Assembly: GCA_002716525.1 (NCBI GenBank)
Contig: PBBH01000003.1
Span: 10,975 to 17,125, forward strand
Length of the DNA stretch: 6,151 bases
DNA from: Fidelibacterota bacterium
Lineage (GTDB): Bacteria > Fidelibacterota > Marinisomatia > Marinisomatales > TCS55
Direction: 5' to 3'
The notes beneath the pieces are model-generated. The model was given only the letters and a program-made list of their open reading frames with translations. It searched no databases and was not told the origin of the DNA. Below are positions 1-6,141 of this stretch, one piece after another. The position numbers and the translations under genes were made by a program. Numbering within the stretch: the stretch's first letter is position 1; each line of letters begins with the position of its first letter.

Positions 1-173
1 GAGATGTTTGAAACCTGGTTCAAAGGCATCATTGAACCATAATATTCGACCTGTATTGAATTTAACAAATCAGGGTTCGCCCGACCCGTTCGTACTTTGG
101 CTAATTCCATTCGCGAATGTTCAACAGCCTGATCCATCCTATGAACAGCGTCTTTATAAATATCCTGCAGCAC
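1..173 (-). CDS. frr: Ribosome recycling factor, N-terminal part (cut by window edge)
   Basis: This is the first 57 codons of ribosome recycling factor, which with EF-G splits the post-termination ribosome from mRNA and tRNA. The translation begins VLQDIYKDAVHRMDQAVEH and continues through KVRTGRANPDLL and VEYYGSMMPLNQVSNI. This lines up residue for residue with the start of E. coli RRF (MISDIRKDAEVRMDK, KIRTGRASPSLLDGI, VEYYGTPTPL). That alignment fixes the start at a GTG codon (173-171), translated as Met, two bases after the pyrH stop codon. No Shine-Dalgarno sequence is visible, so initiation probably depends on coupling to pyrH translation. An internal ATG thirteen codons in would remove conserved N-terminal helix residues and is unlikely to be the start. 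The remaining two thirds of the protein lie outside the window. Identification is firm; the start codon is likely but not proven. Confidence 0.93.
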   Translation of the reverse strand, partial: MLQDIYKDAVHRMDQAVEHSRMELAKVRTGRANPDLLNSIQVEYYGSMMPLNQVSNI

Positions 174-175
174 AA

Positions 176-892
176 TTATTCTATAATAGTCGTTCCAATA
201 TTCTTCCCTTCAGCAATGCGTTTTAAATCACCCTTATTATTAATATTAAAAACACATATAGGTAAGGCATTTTCTTTACATAGCGTTATTGCTGTTAAAT
301 CCATCACCCGAAGGTTTTTTTCTAATATTTCAGTGAAAGAAACGTTATTATAGCGTACAGCATCTGAATATACAACTGGATCCTTGTCAAACACACCATC
401 CACTTTGGTTCCTTTTATAAGTACTTGTGCTTTGAGTTCAGTGGCGCGCAAGGCGGCAGCCGTATCCGTCGTAAAATATGGATTTCCAGTGCCACCGGCT
501 ACAATTACAACCCTACCCTTATCTAAATGACGGAGTGCACGACGACGAATGTAAGGTTCTGATATTTGAGAAACAGTAATCGCCGAAAGTGTTCTTGTTT
601 CAACACCCGTCTTTTCCAATGCATCCTGTAGACTGATAGCATTCATTATTGTTGCCAGCATACCAAGATAGTCACCAGTAACACGATCCATACCCTTACT
701 GGCAGCTTGCAGGCCTCGAAAGATATTCCCACCACCTATAATAAGAATGATGTCAACACCCATTTCATGGATTGATTTAATTTCGTTGGCTAGTTGGGTC
801 GCCTTGATAGGATCAATGCCAAAATCCTGATCACCGGCAAGTACCTCCCCGCTTAATTTGAGAAGGATGCGCCTGTAAACAGGGCTCGACAT
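176..892 (-). CDS. pyrH: UMP kinase (UMP to UDP)
   Basis: Bacterial UMP kinase of the amino acid kinase family; it phosphorylates UMP to UDP with ATP in the cytoplasm and is typically a hexamer feedback-inhibited by UTP. At 238 residues it is close to E. coli PyrH (241). Visible landmarks are the N-terminal KLSGE (12-16), the glycine-rich IIGGGNIFRG (51-60), the MDRVTGDYLGMLATIMNA segment (68-85) that contacts UMP, the nucleotide-site loop AGGTGNPYFTTDTAAA (132-147), and GTKVDGVFDKDP (161-172) near the ATP site. The ATG start gives MSSPVYRRILLKLSGE, matching the usual distance to the first motif. It begins 7 bases after the tsf stop and has no recognisable Shine-Dalgarno sequence. The tsf-pyrH-frr order is widely conserved in bacteria and places this step of nucleotide metabolism in a translation operon. 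No key residue appears to be missing. Confidence 0.98.
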   Translation of the reverse strand: MSSPVYRRILLKLSGEVLAGDQDFGIDPIKATQLANEIKSIHEMGVDIILIIGGGNIFRGLQAASKGMDRVTGDYLGMLATIMNAISLQDALEKTGVETRTLSAITVSQISEPYIRRRALRHLDKGRVVIVAGGTGNPYFTTDTAAALRATELKAQVLIKGTKVDGVFDKDPVVYSDAVRYNNVSFTEILEKNLRVMDLTAITLCKENALPICVFNINNKGDLKRIAEGKNIGTTIIE

Positions 893-899
893 CTAATAC

Positions 900-1517
900 T
901 TAGTGAGGTTGTCCGTTACTGGAAGCTTCGCCGATGGCGTAACGGATAAAACGATTAACAACAATATTTTCACCGAGCGTAGCAACCATTTCGGCGATAA
1001 GATCGCCAACTTTTCTATCAGAATCTTTAATATATGGTTGTTCTAATAAACAGGATTCCGCGTAAAATTTTTCCATTCGGCCTTCAACAATCTTTTCAAT
1101 AACATTTTTTGGCTTACCAGAATCTTTGGTTTGTTCAGTAAAGATTTCTTTTTCATGATCAACAATAATTTGATCAATATCTTCACGCTGAATTGCTAAA
1201 GGATTCGTTGCCGCAATTTGCATGGCTAAATTATGGGATAATTCTGAAAAACTTTCTGTTTTCGCAACAAAATCAGTTTCACAATTTAATTCTACCAAAA
1301 CCCCTAAGCGTCCTCCCTGATGAATATATGAAAAAATCACACCTTCTTTGGTAGTTCTTGCGCCTTTGTTTTCCGCTTTGGTAATACCTGATTTTCGTAA
1401 ATGATCAATGGCTTTTTTCATATTGCCACCAGTTTCCAATAGTGCTTTTTTACAATCCATCATACCAGCCCCGGTTTTATCTCGCAAAGCTTTTACAGTT
1501 TTGGCATCGATGCTCAT
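900..1517 (-). CDS. tsf: Elongation factor Ts, short form
   Basis: EF-Ts is the guanine nucleotide exchange factor that releases GDP from EF-Tu. Both family signatures are present: [16 protein letters not shown] (11-26) in the N-terminal UBA-like domain, and [11 protein letters not shown] (76-86), whose TDFV residues enter the EF-Tu nucleotide site. At 205 residues it is far shorter than E. coli EF-Ts (about 280) and resembles the compact type known from Thermus (about 196), with one reduced core subdomain. The conserved C-terminal segment [26 protein letters not shown] is present (168-193), so the short length is not a truncation. The ATG overlaps the rpsB stop by 4 bases (ATGA). A GAGGAG sits 11 bases upstream, which is rather far, and it lies within Glu codons of the S2 tail, so it may be incidental; coupling to rpsB is likely. 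Confidence 0.97.
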   Translation of the reverse strand: MSIDAKTVKALRDKTGAGMMDCKKALLETGGNMKKAIDHLRKSGITKAENKGARTTKEGVIFSYIHQGGRLGVLVELNCETDFVAKTESFSELSHNLAMQIAATNPLAIQREDIDQIIVDHEKEIFTEQTKDSGKPKNVIEKIVEGRMEKFYAESCLLEQPYIKDSDRKVGDLIAEMVATLGENIVVNRFIRYAIGEASSNGQPH

Positions 1518-2350
1518 TTATCTTCTTTCTCCTCAACAAGTTCTAATTTTTTTTCTTCTGTAGCAACCATTTCTCTTGTTTCATCGACTACTGCTGTGGT
1601 TTTGTCCTCTCCATCAATTTTACTTGATTCTGTTTTTATTTTTTGCTCACCTTTATCAGATTTTTTTTCTGCTTCCCCGCCAGAATTAAGAATGGTGTCA
1701 GCGATTACCGATATAATAAGTTTGATCGTCCGAATTGAATCATCATTAGCAGGAATCGGATATTTAATTTGAGTTGGATCCGTATTAGAATCTACAATCG
1801 CAATAATCGGAATGCCTAACCGGTTAGCTTCCATAACCGCCGTACTTTCAAGATTTGCATCAACAATGATAACTGCATCAGGAAGGCGGCGCATATCTTT
1901 TATGCCTCGATGTTGGTCTGATAGCTTAATACGTTCCCGATTTAACATTTGGATCTCTTTTTTTGTCTGATTTTCATATATTTGAGACCCTTCTTTTTCC
2001 AGCAAATGTAAACGTTTAATACTTTTCTTAATTGTTGAAAAATTAGTAAGTGTGCCACCGAGCCATCGTTCTACCACATAAAACATAGAACAACGGTCTG
2101 CTTCCTCCTGGACAATATCCTTTGCCTGTTTTTTTGTTCCTACAAATAAAAATTCAGCCCTCTTTTTGGTTTTTGATCGAATAAAGTCAAGTGCATTTTC
2201 TAAATGACGGATTGTTTCTTCCAAATTAATGATATGAACCCCATTTTTTTCCATAAGGATAAAAGGTTTAAAATTAGGGTTCCATTTGCGCGTCACGTGC
2301 CCAAAATGTGCACCAGTAGCTAGTAAATCTTCAAATTTGACTTTTGACAT
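1514..2350 (-). CDS. rpsB: 30S ribosomal protein S2 with charged C-terminal tail
   Basis: Small-subunit protein S2, which binds late in 30S assembly near protein S1. The S2 core covers about residues 1-223 and is easy to recognise: [17 protein letters not shown] (9-25), [17 protein letters not shown] (30-46), [12 protein letters not shown] (69-80), [11 protein letters not shown] (94-104), [13 protein letters not shown] (154-166), and [25 protein letters not shown] (180-204). After about residue 224 comes a tail of roughly 55 residues, mostly Lys, Glu, Asp, Ser and Thr, with no recognised domain and probably disordered. Tails of variable length are common in S2, but this one makes up a fifth of the protein. 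The ATG (2350) lies 6 bases after the rpsI stop and lacks a Shine-Dalgarno sequence. The 3' end overlaps tsf by 4 bases. Confidence 0.98.
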   Translation of the reverse strand: MSKVKFEDLLATGAHFGHVTRKWNPNFKPFILMEKNGVHIINLEETIRHLENALDFIRSKTKKRAEFLFVGTKKQAKDIVQEEADRCSMFYVVERWLGGTLTNFSTIKKSIKRLHLLEKEGSQIYENQTKKEIQMLNRERIKLSDQHRGIKDMRRLPDAVIIVDANLESTAVMEANRLGIPIIAIVDSNTDPTQIKYPIPANDDSIRTIKLIISVIADTILNSGGEAEKKSDKGEQKIKTESSKIDGEDKTTAVVDETREMVATEEKKLELVEEKEDK

Positions 2351-2356
2351 ATAGAT

Positions 2357-2749
2357 TTAACGTTTTGAAAACTGGAATTTTTTTCGAGCGCCAGGTTGTC
2401 CATATTTTTTCCGTTCCACTTCACGAGCATCACGAGTAAGGAAACCCGCATTTTTCAATACAGATCTGAAGTCGGTACTGACATCATTTAATGCACGCGC
2501 AATACCTAAGCGTATGGCGCCGGCTTGTCCAGAAAGGCCCCCACCTTTAACATTTACAGAAACATCATAGGATTCACGTTGATTAGTTAAATCCAAAGGC
2601 TGAGTAACCACAATCGCAAGGCTTTCCCGACAAATATAATCTTTAAATGGACGGCCATTGATCATTATATTTCCTTTTCCTGGTTTCATACAAATCCGAG
2701 CTACAGATCCTTTACGCCTGCCAACAGTATTATAAACTGGATTTACCAT
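2357..2749 (-). CDS. rpsI: 30S ribosomal protein S9
   Basis: Small-subunit head protein S9, 130 residues, the usual bacterial length. The N-terminal [14 protein letters not shown] (6-19) and the family signature [19 protein letters not shown] (69-87) are present. The end [26 protein letters not shown] (105-130) is complete; the terminal Lys-Arg of S9 reaches the anticodon stem-loop of P-site tRNA. The wording of the C-terminal half resembles Bacteroidota and relatives. The ATG overlaps the rplM stop as TAATG, sharing one base, which points to translational coupling by reinitiation; no Shine-Dalgarno sequence precedes it. L13 and S9 are encoded together in nearly all bacteria. Confidence 0.98.
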   Translation of the reverse strand: MVNPVYNTVGRRKGSVARICMKPGKGNIMINGRPFKDYICRESLAIVVTQPLDLTNQRESYDVSVNVKGGGLSGQAGAIRLGIARALNDVSTDFRSVLKNAGFLTRDAREVERKKYGQPGARKKFQFSKR

Positions 2750-3177
2750 TAAATATTCAATTCTTTTGGTTGTTGTGCCATATGAGGATGATTTGGACCA
2801 ATGTAGACTTTTAGGTGCTTTATAATAGCTCTACCTAAACGATTTTTTGGAAGCATACCCCACACTGCCTTTTTCACTATGCGCTCTGGATGAGTGCGCC
2901 GTAGTTGATCCAATTTTGTAAAAGTAGTTGATCCAGGAAATCCCGAGTGTTTGAAATAAGTCTTATCCATTTCCTTTGTACCTGAAACTTTGACTTTTTC
3001 AGCATTGACTACGACTACAAAATCACCCATATCCATATGGGGCGTAAATGTAGGTTTATGTTTCCCACGCAAAATTTTTGCTACTTCACTGGCGAACCTA
3101 CCCAAGGTTTTGCCTTCGGCATCGGCTATATACCAATCTTTTTGTATTTCGGCAGCTTTTAGTGATCTTGTTTTCAT
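2749..3177 (-). CDS. rplM: 50S ribosomal protein L13
   Basis: Large-subunit protein L13, an early 23S rRNA binder needed for 50S assembly; 142 residues, as in E. coli. Seen in the sequence: [49 protein letters not shown] (14-62), the short motif YFKHSGFPG (74-82), and the family signature [15 protein letters not shown] (102-116) followed by [19 protein letters not shown] (122-140). The ATG at 3177 is the only sensible start; the bases before it (GTACTGAAAATC) contain no Shine-Dalgarno sequence and are A-rich, a style common in Bacteroidota. This is the first gene of the translation block, separated from pyrC by a 78-base spacer with inverted repeats, so the block may have its own promoter or leader control there. 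Confidence 0.98.
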   Translation of the reverse strand: MKTRSLKAAEIQKDWYIADAEGKTLGRFASEVAKILRGKHKPTFTPHMDMGDFVVVVNAEKVKVSGTKEMDKTYFKHSGFPGSTTFTKLDQLRRTHPERIVKKAVWGMLPKNRLGRAIIKHLKVYIGPNHPHMAQQPKELNI

Positions 3178-3255
3178 GATTTTCAGTACAAAAATAGCCT
3201 GAAAAACTAGACTAACATCTCCATGGTAGTCAACTATAATTCATGGTATAGTCTA
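3178..3255 (-). promoter_or_regulatory. pyrC-rplM spacer with alternative hairpins, terminator-like
   Basis: This is the only true gap between genes inside the window. On the minus strand TAGACTA (3255-3249), immediately after the pyrC stop, is the exact inverse of TAGTCTA (3214-3208), which is followed by G and five T. The pair could act as a weak, AT-rich terminator with a long loop. Two shorter hairpins reuse the same bases: ACTATA/TATAGT (3252-3247 with 3238-3233) and GACTA/TAGTC (3231-3227 with 3214-3210). The long and short pairings exclude each other. An imperfect direct repeat, GACTATACCATG and GACTACCATG, underlies this. A leader for L13 autoregulation is possible but I cannot match it to a known one. 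Existence of the repeats is certain; function is a guess. Confidence 0.45.
3189..3196 (-). promoter_or_regulatory. Possible -7 element before rplM (weak)
   Basis: TATTTTTG on the minus strand fits the Bacteroidota -7 consensus TAnnTTTG exactly and sits 11 bases before the rplM ATG. A convincing -33 TTTG at the expected 19-base spacing is missing (GATG is there instead), and a start so close to the ATG would give an almost leaderless mRNA. A separate TTGACT at 3233-3228 resembles a sigma-70 -35 box, but only a poor -10 (TAGTTT, 3209-3204) follows at 18 bases. Either could be chance in AT-rich DNA. Confidence 0.2.
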
Positions 3256-4548
3256 TTAAGGAAAACTAGTGATATGACCCTTTACAATTGTGTATTTCAC
3301 GCGGCCATTCAGAGATTGACCAATATAAGGTGAATTTACTGACCGTGAATAAATATCGGTTTTGCTGAAAATCCATTCTTCAGTTGGATCAATAATAGTT
3401 AATTCTGCCATTACTCCTTTTGCAAATAAATCGGTTTCAAAATTCATAATTTTCCGAGGATTAACTGTCAACATTTGAATCAATTTTAGTATATCCATCT
3501 TGTTTTGTATAACCATGACCTGATTTACAACTCCAAAACATGATTCGAGCCCAATCATACCAAAAGGTGCTAAATCAAAGGTGCCTTCTTTTTCTTCAAT
3601 CGTATGGGGTGCATGATCCGTGGCAATACAGTCAAAAATACCATCTTTAACAGCCTTAATAAGAACTTTCCGATCTTCTTGCGAACGAATAGGCGGTGCC
3701 ACTTTCAGGTTGGTGTTATAGGTTTTTAAATTTTCATCTGTAAAAAACAAGTGGTGGGGTGTCACTTCAGCGCTGATTTTTTCATTCTTTTTCTTTATTT
3801 CTTGTATATGATGTACCGATTTAGCCGAACTTACGTGGGGTACATGGAGTTGGGCACCGGTCAATTCTGTTAATTCCAAATCTCGATGAATCATATTCGA
3901 TTCTGAAATATCCGGACTTGCAGGAAGACCTAAATGAGTTGCAATCTTTCCTTCATGCATCATCCCATCCTTTTTTAAGCACGGGTCTTCGGCGTGATTA
4001 ATCACAGGTACATTAAACATAGTGGCATATTCAAGAGCATTACGCATGATGCCCGCATCGGTCACAGGTAGACCGTCATCACTAAAGGCTACTGCTCCTT
4101 CAGAAAGCATGGCACCCATTTCGGTCAATTCCTGTCCAGCCTGCCCTTTGGTAATGGCACCAATCGGATGAATATGAATTGGACATTCTTCAGAACGATC
4201 GACGGTATAACGGATCGATTCTGGAGAGTCCAATGGCGGATCTGTATTAGGCATAACACAGACTCGGGTAAAACCCCCAGCTAGTGCCGCCATAGAGCCA
4301 GATTCCAATGTTTCCTTATCCTCCCTACCAGGTTCACGAAAATGAACATGAAGATCACAAAATCCATGCGTCACAATCAATCCATCACAATCGACAATAT
4401 CTGCTACTTTTGGTGGTTCTACTTTACCAATTTTTTTAATCTTTCCATCTTCAATCAGAACATCTCCTTTTTTCCGAGTACCCGCCAAAGGATCTAATAT
4501 TGTTCCATTTGTGAGAACAATCCGTTTTCTCAATTTTGATATTTTCAT
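3256..4548 (-). CDS. pyrC: Dihydroorotase (multifunctional-type/class I)
   Basis: Dihydroorotase closes N-carbamoyl-L-aspartate to dihydroorotate, step three of UMP synthesis. At 430 residues it has the length of the Bacillus-type enzyme (428) rather than the shorter E. coli type (about 348). Metal-site residues of the amidohydrolase fold are visible: H67 and H69 with R71 in DLHVHFREPG (65-74), aspartates in SDDG (156-159), H185 in INHAED, H238 in HVPHVSS, and D311 in ATDHAPH (309-315). Substrate-site motifs MPNTDPP (99-105) and PFGMIGLE (328-335) are also present. The ATG lies one base after the pyrB stop; a weak AGGA is 10 bases upstream, so coupling to pyrB is likely. The N-terminus is slightly longer than that of B. 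subtilis. All expected ligands are present, so this is an active enzyme rather than one of the inactive DHO-like partners of aspartate carbamoyltransferase known in some bacteria. Confidence 0.97.
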   Translation of the reverse strand: MKISKLRKRIVLTNGTILDPLAGTRKKGDVLIEDGKIKKIGKVEPPKVADIVDCDGLIVTHGFCDLHVHFREPGREDKETLESGSMAALAGGFTRVCVMPNTDPPLDSPESIRYTVDRSEECPIHIHPIGAITKGQAGQELTEMGAMLSEGAVAFSDDGLPVTDAGIMRNALEYATMFNVPVINHAEDPCLKKDGMMHEGKIATHLGLPASPDISESNMIHRDLELTELTGAQLHVPHVSSAKSVHHIQEIKKKNEKISAEVTPHHLFFTDENLKTYNTNLKVAPPIRSQEDRKVLIKAVKDGIFDCIATDHAPHTIEEKEGTFDLAPFGMIGLESCFGVVNQVMVIQNKMDILKLIQMLTVNPRKIMNFETDLFAKGVMAELTIIDPTEEWIFSKTDIYSRSVNSPYIGQSLNGRVKYTIVKGHITSFP

Positions 4549-4549
4549 A

Positions 4550-5482
4550 TTAATTTTTTCCTACTTCTTGTTTGCCTCCAAGGAGCAAATATAAAATTGC
4601 CATTCTGGATGCAACTCCGTTCAAAACCTGATCCAAAATAATGGCCTGATCGCTATCTGCGATGGCACTATCAATCTCCACACCGCGATTCATTGGACCC
4701 GGGTGCATAATGACCATTTCCTTTTTGTGCATCTTTAAACGTTCCGTAGTTATACCAAATAAATTCCGGTACTCCCTCACAGAAGGCAAAAGGCCCCCAC
4801 CCATCCGTTCGCGCTGAATACGCAACACATTGATCGCATCGGCCCATTCAATCACTTCATCTACATTATAGTTTACTAATACACCCAGATCTTCAGCAAA
4901 GGGTGGTATAAGTGTCGCTGGCCCACAGAGCGTGACCTTCGCACCCATGGTCTTCAAACCATATATATTACTAAGAGCAACACGGCTATGGGCTATATCT
5001 CCGATAATGCCAATTTTGAGTCCTTTAAGGTGACCAAATTTTTCTTGAAGACTAGTCATGTCCAGGATGGCCTGGGTAGGATGTTCATGGGTTCCATCAC
5101 CGGCATTAATGACGATAGATTCAATGTGCTGCGTTAGATGGAGTGGAGCCCCTGGTGTGGGGTGGCGCATGACTACAGCATCGATTTTCATAGCTTCAAT
5201 ATTCTGTGCTGTATCTTTAAAAGCTTCCCCTTTTTTTAGGCTGGACGTAGACGCTGAAAAATTAACTGTATCCGCACTGAGCCGTTTTTGAGCAAGTTCA
5301 AAGCTGATACGTGTTCGGGTCGAATTTTCGAAAAACAGATTTACAATTGTTTTTCCCTGTAATGAAGGCACTTTTTTGATCGGTCGCTCCAGCACTTCTC
5401 TAAAACTGAATGCCGTGTCAATAATCGTCTGAATATCTTCTGCGGGATAATCTTCTAACCCCAGTAGATGTTTATGCTTCAT
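4550..5482 (-). CDS. pyrB: Aspartate carbamoyltransferase catalytic subunit
   Basis: PyrB joins carbamoyl phosphate and L-aspartate, the committed step of pyrimidine synthesis, and works as a trimer. With the chosen ATG it has 310 residues, typical for the family. In order: carbamoyl-phosphate motif FFENSTRTRISFE (50-62), the loop SSLKKGE (80-86) whose lysine reaches into the neighbouring active site, MRHPTPGAP (105-113), NAGDGTHEHPTQAILDM (126-142), GDIAHSRVA (161-169), LRIQRERM (220-227) and the aspartate-side HPGPMNRGVEI (260-270). The arrangement is closest to the unregulated Bacillus-type enzyme; no pyrI regulatory subunit is adjacent. A GTG one codon earlier (5485) also opens the frame, but the ATG at 5482 has better spacing (7 bases) from GAGG at 5493-5490. 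The start shares one base with the pyrR stop (TGATG), indicating coupling. Confidence 0.97.
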   Translation of the reverse strand: MKHKHLLGLEDYPAEDIQTIIDTAFSFREVLERPIKKVPSLQGKTIVNLFFENSTRTRISFELAQKRLSADTVNFSASTSSLKKGEAFKDTAQNIEAMKIDAVVMRHPTPGAPLHLTQHIESIVINAGDGTHEHPTQAILDMTSLQEKFGHLKGLKIGIIGDIAHSRVALSNIYGLKTMGAKVTLCGPATLIPPFAEDLGVLVNYNVDEVIEWADAINVLRIQRERMGGGLLPSVREYRNLFGITTERLKMHKKEMVIMHPGPMNRGVEIDSAIADSDQAIILDQVLNGVASRMAILYLLLGGKQEVGKN

Positions 5483-6036
5483 CACCCTTCCTCACTATAA
5501 TGGGTTAGGGTGACCAAGTCTTTGCCATCCACTTCTTTTAACTGAACTTCTACGTGTTCACCTTCGTGGGTGGGAATATTTTTCCCGACAAAATCGGCAC
5601 GTATGGGCAACTCCCTGTGACCGCGATCTACTAGTACAGCCAGTTGCACATGATTTGGTCGTCCAAATGCATTCAATTCATCCATGGCGGCGCGAATAGT
5701 CCTTCCAGTGAATAATACATCATCTACCAGAACCACAACTTTATCATCGATGGAATCATTAATATCGGTACCCTTCACCTGAGGGACCACCAGTCTATCC
5801 CGAAAGTCATCTCGGTGAAAGGTTATATCGACAGATCCCATTGGGACTTCAACTTCAGCAATTTTTTGAATAAGGGATTGGAGCCGCTTTGCGAGGGGTT
5901 CCCCCCGTGTGAGAATTCCAACCAGCATGAGCTGATCGGCGCCACCGTTACGCTCTAAAATCTCATGGGCCAGTCGTGTGACCGAACGGTTAACAGCTAT
6001 TGAATCCATCACCTGTTTTGGCCGGGTAGATGCCAT
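5482..6036 (-). CDS. pyrR: Bifunctional pyr operon RNA-binding attenuator / uracil phosphoribosyltransferase
   Basis: PyrR binds pyr leader RNA in response to UMP/UTP and promotes termination; many members also make UMP from uracil and PRPP. Here 184 residues (B. subtilis 181). The PRPP motif VVLVDDVLFTGRT is at 101-113, the family segment VDITFHRDD at 69-77, and LAVLVDRGHRELPIRADFVGKNIPT at 132-156. T20 and H24 in VTRLAHEILERN, plus R141, R146 and K152, correspond to residues I recall as implicated in RNA binding in Bacillus PyrR, so RNA control is probably kept. The start is the ATG at 6036: AGGAGG (6047-6042) is 5 bases upstream. The frame extends to a GTG at 6042, but its G is the last base of that Shine-Dalgarno sequence, so it cannot be the start. 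The gene is preceded by its own attenuator and overlaps pyrB by one base. Confidence 0.96.
   Translation of the reverse strand: MASTRPKQVMDSIAVNRSVTRLAHEILERNGGADQLMLVGILTRGEPLAKRLQSLIQKIAEVEVPMGSVDITFHRDDFRDRLVVPQVKGTDINDSIDDKVVVLVDDVLFTGRTIRAAMDELNAFGRPNHVQLAVLVDRGHRELPIRADFVGKNIPTHEGEHVEVQLKEVDGKDLVTLTHYSEEG
5490..5493 (-). promoter_or_regulatory. Ribosome binding site of pyrB
   Basis: GAGG within GAGGAAGGG, inside the last codons of pyrR. Spacing is 7 bases to the ATG at 5482 and only 4 to the GTG at 5485, which favours the ATG. Confidence 0.6.
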
Positions 6037-6041
6037 GGGCA

Positions 6042-6047
6042 CCTCCT
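6042..6047 (-). promoter_or_regulatory. Ribosome binding site of pyrR, decides the start
   Basis: A perfect AGGAGG, 5 bases before the ATG at 6036. It overlaps the in-frame GTG at 6042 and so rules that codon out. It is the strongest Shine-Dalgarno sequence in the window and lies just downstream of the leader terminator. Confidence 0.88.
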
Positions 6048-6053
6048 GATAAT

Positions 6054-6108
6054 AAAAAACCTCCGGGCAGCTTGGAATCCGTTCCGTAGAGGATCCATAT
6101 CGGAGGTT
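6054..6108 (-). terminator. Rho-independent attenuator terminator of the pyr leader
   Basis: On the minus strand AACCTCCG (6108-6101) pairs perfectly with CGGAGGTT (6065-6058), giving an 8-bp stem directly followed by TTTT (6057-6054), so six T run together. The 35-base interior folds further: GGATCC (6095-6090) with GGATTCC (6080-6074), six pairs and one bulged U. The stem ends 18 bases before the pyrR ATG, so termination here would stop the operon before any coding sequence. Location, shape and the PyrR-binding hairpin upstream together indicate an attenuator. Confidence 0.85.
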
Positions 6109-6141
6109 TAATTTGCTGCCCTTACCTTCTCTCTGGAACGG
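6065..6141 (-). promoter_or_regulatory. Candidate antiterminator pairings of the pyr leader
   Basis: Two long-range 7-bp helices can form on the minus-strand RNA. CCGTTCC (6141-6135) is complementary to GGAACGG (6085-6079), and GGGCAGC (6121-6115) to GCTGCCC (6071-6065). The upstream arm of each lies in the PyrR-binding hairpin; the downstream arm of each lies in the terminator. Either helix would therefore break the terminator and be blocked once PyrR holds the hairpin. They also cross each other, so they form alternatively or as a pseudoknot. The complementarity is seen directly; the role is inferred from the Bacillus pyr model. Confidence 0.6.

Noticed and set aside
8..353. Two short open frames on the plus strand (8-226 and 117-353)
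   Set aside because: They lie antisense to frr and pyrH, whose conserved motifs explain this DNA; the translations show no family resemblance and no ribosome binding site was noted.
1514..1680. Possible frameshift or fusion at the end of rpsB
   Set aside because: The frame is open to a stop that overlaps tsf as ATGA, and charged S2 tails are common, so there is no sign of a broken or fused gene.
2990..3202. Plus-strand open frame of 70 codons opposite rplM
   Set aside because: Antisense shadow of the L13 gene; composition mirrors the conserved L13 codons.
3204..3233. Sigma-70 promoter TTGACT with an 18-base spacer to TAGTTT before rplM
   Set aside because: The -35 is good but the -10 matches only three of six positions, and the bases are equally explained by the inverted repeats, so I did not list it as a separate feature.
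5058..5291. Plus-strand open frame of 77 codons opposite pyrB
   Set aside because: Antisense to the conserved carbamoyltransferase motifs; no independent evidence for a gene.
6090..6095. GGATCC palindrome in the pyr leader
   Set aside because: A six-base palindrome is expected by chance; here it is part of the inner stem of the terminator hairpin.
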